This document shows, piece by piece, positions 59,401-64,000 of a DNA stretch of 64,000 nt (its first letter is position 1; every line of letters starts with the position of its first letter). The notes below the pieces were generated by a model, which saw only the letters and a list, made by a program, of their open reading frames with translations, was not told the origin of the DNA and searched no databases. A program made the translations under genes and the position numbers. The stretch lies in the NCBI GenBank assembly GCA_965262235.1, contig OZ253504.1, forward strand, positions 124,001-188,000, in the 5' to 3' direction. This DNA is from CATQGW01 sp965262235. Its GTDB lineage: Bacteria; Chloroflexota; Dehalococcoidia; Bin125.

Positions 59401-60972
59401 GCGGCAATGGTCGCGGCCGCGCGGCGGTCAGGTCGAAGCTGATCGAGCTCGCGCCGCCCTCGTCCGCCGTGGGCGTGAACGTGTAGCTCGTCCCGACCGG
59501 CGCAACCAGTCGCTCGTACGAAGTCGGCGGCGTGCCCGGCGATGCACTGGTCGACGTGCGCCGTTGGAGATAGAACCGGCTGTAGCCGGCGGGCAGCGGC
59601 GCCGCCGTGACGACCGTGACCTGCTGTCCCCGTTCGACCTGGTAGCGGCCGTCTGCGCTGGGTCTGAGCAACAGTTCGGTGGGTATCTCCTGGACCTGCG
59701 CGTAGTCCTCCGGTGGGCCCTGGTAGACGGCGCGCAGGCAGTCCGCGTCAGTCGGTGCGGCGCAGCGGTCGGCAGCGAGAGGCGTGAACGTTGCCGCGAC
59801 GTTCGCATCGGCATACATCTTGATCCTGCAGGTCGCCTCTGTGTCCGCGCAGTCGCCGCCCCATCCGCCGAACGTGTGCGTCGCATCATTCCAACTGGCC
59901 CTCAGCGTCACTTCGGCCGCTTCCGCGTGAGTCGTGGCGCCGGACGGGTCGACCGCGCCTCCCGCGCCCGCCGTCACCGTGAGCGTGTAGGTCGGCTGCG
60001 GCGTCTCCGGCGTGGCCGCCGCGTCGGCCGCGCAGTCGGCCAGGTCGAGCCGGTCGAGATCGTTGAAGCGCACGTCGCGCAAGCCGCCGGGCAGACAGCC
60101 GCTGAACCCGCTGTTGCGCTTCAGGTAAAGCTTGTTCAGCTGCGCCAGTTGGCCCAGCTGCGTCGGGACGGGACCGCTCAGCCGGTTGTCCTCGAGCCGC
60201 AGCTCGCGCAGCGAGCCCAGTCCGCCCAGCTGGGTCGGGAGCGGACCGGAGAGCTGGTTGCGGTTCAGGTGCAGACCGCGCAGCCGGGTCAGCCTCCCCA
60301 GCCGGGTCGGGAGCGGACCAGAGAGCCGGTTGCCGTCCAGCCAGAGGTACTGCAGGCCGCTGAGGTTGCCCAGCTGCGGCGGAATCGGTCCGCTCAGTCG
60401 ACCCCGGCCGGCAGCGGCGCGGGACCACTCAGATGCAGCGTGCCCAGCGCGGGACCGATCGCACCCAGCTCGGCTGGAATCGGTCCGCTCAGCCGGTTGC
60501 CGCCCAGCACCAGTTCGGTGAGCTCGTGCAAGTCGCCCAGCCCCGCCGGGATCGGTCCGCTCAGCCGGTTCCAGGCGAGGCGCAGGACGGCGAGCGCCGA
60601 CAGCTCGCCCAGCCCCGCCGGGATCGTCCCGTCGAGCCCCAGGCCGTCCAGCTCCAACCGCCGCACCCGCTGCGCGGCGCTCGGCGTCGCGCGGCCGACG
60701 CTGACGCCGTCCCAGGACGCGAGCGGCTCGGCAGCGCTCCAGTTGAGTGCGGCCGTGCCGCGCAACTCGTCGCGCAGCGCCAACAGCACCGCACAGTCGG
60801 CGACCAGAGCGTCGCGCAGCGAGGGACTGGGCACGACCACGCCGTTGGCGCAGGGCGGCGTCTGCGCCGCCGCCGGCCGGGGCGCGGCGGCGGCCAGTCC
60901 GACCAGCGCCGCCAAGACGGCCAGGGCCAACATCAGCCGGACCCCGCGCGCACGCCTGGCGGACGGCATCAT
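53408..60972 (-). CDS. Giant secreted LRR / M23 peptidase / Fn3-like surface protein, broken by TAA and a frameshift
   Basis: About 2,520 codons from ATG 60972 (MMPSARRARGVRLMLALAVL, signal peptide) to TGA 53408. Order: leucine-rich repeats of the LSGPIPAGLG type; a frameshift around 60390-60425 in the LRRs; an InlB-like B repeat (YTLTVTAGAGGAVDPSGATT); Ig/Fn3-like segments; and an M23-type peptidase domain with HVGLDTGG and, further on, CPHLHFELLRLDG. A TAA at 57608-57610 lies inside the M23 domain (SFSVEQDL, stop, GMDANTLYALLDKDD), followed by an EF-hand-like loop DKDDDGYIDSAD. The C-terminal half has Fn3 domains and beta-rich repeats including two near-identical QRNRAVFSEANEAWEF units. The frame is the same on both sides of the TAA. 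As written it cannot be made as one chain. Confidence 0.75.
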
Positions 60973-61316
60973 CACAGCCCAGCCGTGATGGCCGCGGGAG
61001 ATCGGGGACTGCGGTGCTTGGGTCACTCGCGTCTCCTTCTCGGGCGCAGCGCTGAGGTCCGCTGCCAGCCGTCCGGTTGAAGCAGCCCACGCCACAGTTA
61101 TGGCAAATCCGTGTCAGATGACGTATTGCTGTGACTGCTCGCCGCCCATCGCACGCCTGCTCGCCTGTAAGGATCGCCATCGGCCAAAACGCTATTGCGC
61201 CTTCGTGTCGTCGGTAAGGCGTAAACGCCCAATTACTACTAGGCATTGGTCTACAGAGATCGCGTGGCAAATCAACCTACAAACACAGACCAAATGCCCC
61301 ATAGCGCGGTTGCGCT
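60973..61316. other. Upstream region of the LRR gene
   Basis: About 345 bases, more AT-rich than the surroundings between roughly 61120 and 61310, presumably holding the promoter of the leftward LRR gene. A small inverted repeat CGCCTT/AAGGCG lies near 61198-61220. No gene seen. Confidence 0.4.
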
Positions 61317-61360
61317 GGCGCGGCCGGCCTTCGGAGCGGGGGTCCGCGGCCGGCCGCGCC
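61317..61360 (-). terminator. Strong hairpin after the propeller gene
   Basis: A perfect 13-bp GC stem, GGCGCGGCCGGCC (61317-61329) and GGCCGGCCGCGCC (61348-61360), starts six bases after the TAG of the leftward gene. There is no T run on the far side, so it may slow rather than end transcription. Confidence 0.5.
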
Positions 61361-61366
61361 CGACGG

Positions 61367-64000
61367 CTAGGGTTCGCGCCCGTCGTCGAGCACGAGTGCG
61401 CTGCTTGTGCGCCAGTTGGGTCCGGCCGCGGCGGGCAGGAAGCGGGCCGGGGGCAGCATCAGGTCGCTCCACTCGCCCGAGCCCCGGCGCTGCTGCAGCG
61501 CGAACTCGACCCGTCCCCCGGCGAGCGGGCGGGCGGCGATCCGCAGGCTGAGCTGGGCCGGCTCAAGTTCGAGCGGACTGCTGAACAGCCAGCCGCCGAG
61601 TTCAGCCTCGGCCGGCAGGAAGCGCGCCCGCGGCAGCAGTCGCTCGCCCCAGCTGGCGTCCACGGCCCGCAGCTGCACGGCGAACTCGACCGAGCCGCTG
61701 GCCGTACGCCGGGCCGCGATGCGGACCTCCGGTGGGGGAGCCGCCGCCTCGATTGTCAGAGTGACTGAACGGGTTTCGCTGGACAGCTCACCATCGCTGG
61801 CAGTGACTGCAACGGTCGCCGTGCCGGCCCCGATCGGGGTCACCGTGACGACGCCACCCGTCAGGGCAACAGTCAGCACGCCGGCGTCAGAGGCTGCCCC
61901 AACCGTGTAGCTGAGCGGGTCGCCGTCGGGGTCGCTGAACCACTCGGCCAGGTTGAGCTGGGCCGGCTCGCCGCCGGCAGTCAGCTCCAGCGCCGGGATC
62001 TCAAGGGCCAGGGGCGCCCGATTGGCAGTCTCCACGATCACGGCGACCGTGCGCGTCTCGCTCTCCAGTTCGCTGTCGCCGGCCGACAGGTTGAACGACG
62101 TCTCGCCAACGCTGAGCGGCGTGATCGTCAGCACGGCGTCGGTCAAGGCAACCGTGGCGACCTCAGGGTTGGCAGCCGCGCCGACCGTGTAGCTGAGCGG
62201 GTCGCCGTCAGGGTCGCTGAAGAACTCCGCGAGGTTGAGCCGGGCCGGCTCGCCGCCGGCGGTCAGCTCCAGCGCCGCGATTTCGGCTGCGAGCGGCGCC
62301 CTGTTGACAATCTCGATGAGCACGCGGTAGCGCCGCGTCCGACTGCCGTCCGCCGAGCTCACCGCGACCTCGATCACCGTGCCCTCGGCGATCGCGACCT
62401 GATGGCCGTTCGCTGGGTCCGCGTCGGCGTCATCGGGCGCGATCACGATCAGCGCACCCTCGTGCGCCGCCGACGCCTCCACCGTGGTCTGAACCAGGCC
62501 GGCGTCAACCGTGCCGCGGTACTCAAGCTCGCCGGCGTAGAACTCGCCGAACTCGACATCGCTCACGGTCAGAGACGACAGCAGGGTGATGATCGCGTCG
62601 GGCAGGTTGTAGCTGTAGGCCCGCTGGTCCTGCTCGTCAACCACGTAGATGATGTGGCCGTCCGACCAGATCCCGCGCGGAGCGCCGTTGCCCGCTCTGA
62701 GCAGCGAGCGGAACGTGAACTCCAGGTCCTCGTTGCGGGTCATCCCGGAGTCGTCAAACTCGTAGGCGAACAGTCGCTTGGCCCCGCCGTCCGAGACCCA
62801 GAACGTGACCCCGTCCGACCACAGCCCGCGCGGACTCTTGTTCAGCTTGTCGAGCCGATGCTCGGCACGTAACTCGCCAGTCTGCAGGTCATAGACGAAG
62901 AGCGTGTCTTTGACGCTGTCCAGCACGTACATCACTTCGCCGTCCGACCAGATCCCACGCGGGTCGCGGTTACGCTCCGCCAGTGCGCGGTCTCGATCGT
63001 CCAACCGCTCGCCGCCAGCCAGGTCGTAGGCAAACAGTTTGTCCTGGCCGCTGTCGGCGACCTAGACGGTCTCCCCCTCCGACCAGATCCCGTGCGAGCA
63101 GCGGTTGCGCCGGTCGAACTCGAACTCGCGCTCCGGCTGACGTTCGCCGCTCGCCAGCTCGTAGGCGTAGACCGCGTCCGCGCCCGTCGCCGCGTTCTCC
63201 AATACGTACAGCGTCGCGCCGTCCGACCATAGCCCGCTCGCCCGCCGCTGAGCGCCGTCCAACGACTCCAGGTCGCGCGTCACGTTCCAGTCGAAGTCCG
63301 CCTCCGACGGAATCGGCTCCGGCGGCGGGCCACCGCCGCCGCCACCGCCACCGCCCGTGCTACCACCGCCGCCGCCGCCTGTGCTACCACCGCCGCCGCC
63401 GCCGCCGCCTACGCTTCCGTCATCGCCACCGTCGTCGCCGCCATCATCGCCATCGCCGCCGACGGGCGACGGCGTCTGCCCGTCGCCGCAGCCCCTGGTG
63501 GCAAACTCGAGCATCGAGGGCACGGACACACCATACCAGTTGCGCGCGTAGATCTCGTAGCGGTAGGCAGTGCAGGACTCGAGCCCGGTGACCACGTGCC
63601 TTAGCCGCCGGCCGTCGAAGTGGTACGCCTTGGGCGCGCGCGCCCACTCCTGGTGGTCAGCCGCGCCGCGGATCCGGTAATAGTAGTCGAGCGTCTCAGC
63701 CACGTTGATCTCATACAGGATCGTGGCGCCGTTCGCGGTCGCCGTTCCCAACGCCAACCCGGACGGCGGCGGCGGCGGCACTCCCGGTGTGGCCGTGGTG
63801 CTCACCGTCGATCCGTCGATCAGCACGCCGGCGGCGTTGTACGCATGCATCTCGATCGCATAGGTGCGGAAGTTTATCAGCGGCAAAGACTCGCAAAGTG
63901 CGGCCGGCGGAGTGTTGCAGTGTCTGTCGATCGTGACCGAGCCCGTGGCCGCCACCGGCACTGCGATCAGCGTGCCCTGATCATAGAACCCGGTGCCTAG
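61367..64000 (-). CDS. Secreted WSDG beta-propeller / cadherin-like protein, 5' end outside window, interrupted by in-frame TAG
   Basis: The frame is open to the right edge, so the start is beyond 64000. Visible order: an Fn3-like domain (YYYRIRGAADHQEWARAPKA), an Asp/Gly/Ser low-complexity linker, then five beta-propeller blades of the type GIWSDGxxxYVxDS...LFAYDL. A TAG at 63062-63064 replaces the aromatic residue of one blade (GIWSEGETV, stop, VADSGQDKLFAYDL). There follow a cadherin-like beta-sandwich domain (LSSLTVSDVEFGEFYAGELE), two tandem cadherin-type domains with AALELTAGGEPARLNLAEFF and FSDPDGDPLSYTVGAA, and two copies of the RIAAR-type module at the C-terminus (FAVQLRAVDASWGERLLPRA). 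An adhesin or surface-layer role is likely. It ends at TAG 61367. Confidence 0.78.

Noticed and set aside
63340..63460. CCGCCG-rich tandem repeat as a possible CRISPR or microsatellite locus
   Set aside because: It encodes the Gly/Ser/Asp linker of the propeller protein; spacing is codon-based and there are no spacers.

Overview
The window is high-GC bacterial DNA with tightly packed genes, many in operons with 4-bp start/stop overlaps (ATGA or GTGA). The secreted proteins at the right end carry WSDG beta-propeller repeats, tandem cadherin-like domains and a short C-terminal module with the core R-I-x-A-R. I associate this style with Chloroflexota, including SAR202-like and sponge-associated lineages, but no rRNA or other phylogenetic marker is present and the assignment is weak. 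I saw no tRNA, rRNA or CRISPR array.

Layout. (1) 1-27.5 kb is a defence island. It holds the C-terminal part of a large STAND-type NTPase, a decayed IS1182-like element, a two-gene pair of a DUF1998 helicase and an ~1,140-residue partner resembling Druantia type III, and a type I restriction-modification operon (hsdM, hsdS, hsdR). Between hsdS and hsdR sit three unrecognised genes and a PIN-domain ribonuclease; a YgjP-like metallopeptidase follows hsdR. A DUF4160/DUF2442 pair and a VapBC-type toxin-antitoxin pair flank it. A decayed fragment of an SNF2-like helicase at about 16 kb is homologous to the intact-looking gene at 48-50 kb. (2) 27.5-50.4 kb is a conjugative or integrative element. 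A leftward operon encodes transfer proteins: a VirB6-like protein, a pilin-like protein, a PrgI/VirB3-like protein, VirB4, a coupling ATPase and a replication-relaxation protein. A rightward operon encodes DNA-processing functions: an HTH regulator, a DnaG-like primase, a Rad52-type annealase, a Cas4/RecB-like nuclease, two SSBs, RadC, an adenine methyltransferase and an SNF2-like helicase. The two operons diverge from a short region with a perfect 46-bp palindrome and 10-bp-phased GATTGCAC repeats, the best candidate here for an origin or master regulatory site. No relaxase or integrase was seen. (3) 50.8-64 kb encodes very large secreted modular proteins: a gluzincin-type peptidase, an LRR/M23 protein and a beta-propeller/cadherin-like protein that runs off the right edge.

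A window-wide oddity is a set of in-frame TAG or TAA codons that interrupt otherwise continuous conserved proteins with the frame kept on both sides. TAG and TAA are also used as ordinary terminal stops, so wholesale recoding is unlikely. Nonsense mutation, base errors in the assembly or local suppression remain open. Two genes in the restriction operon would gain canonical ATGA overlaps with the next gene only if their TAG were read through.

How the parts may work together: the island looks like accessory cargo next to a conjugative element, combining restriction, helicase-based defence and abortive-infection candidates. The embedded PIN gene recalls the known arrangement in which an RNase toxin is carried inside a type I restriction locus.
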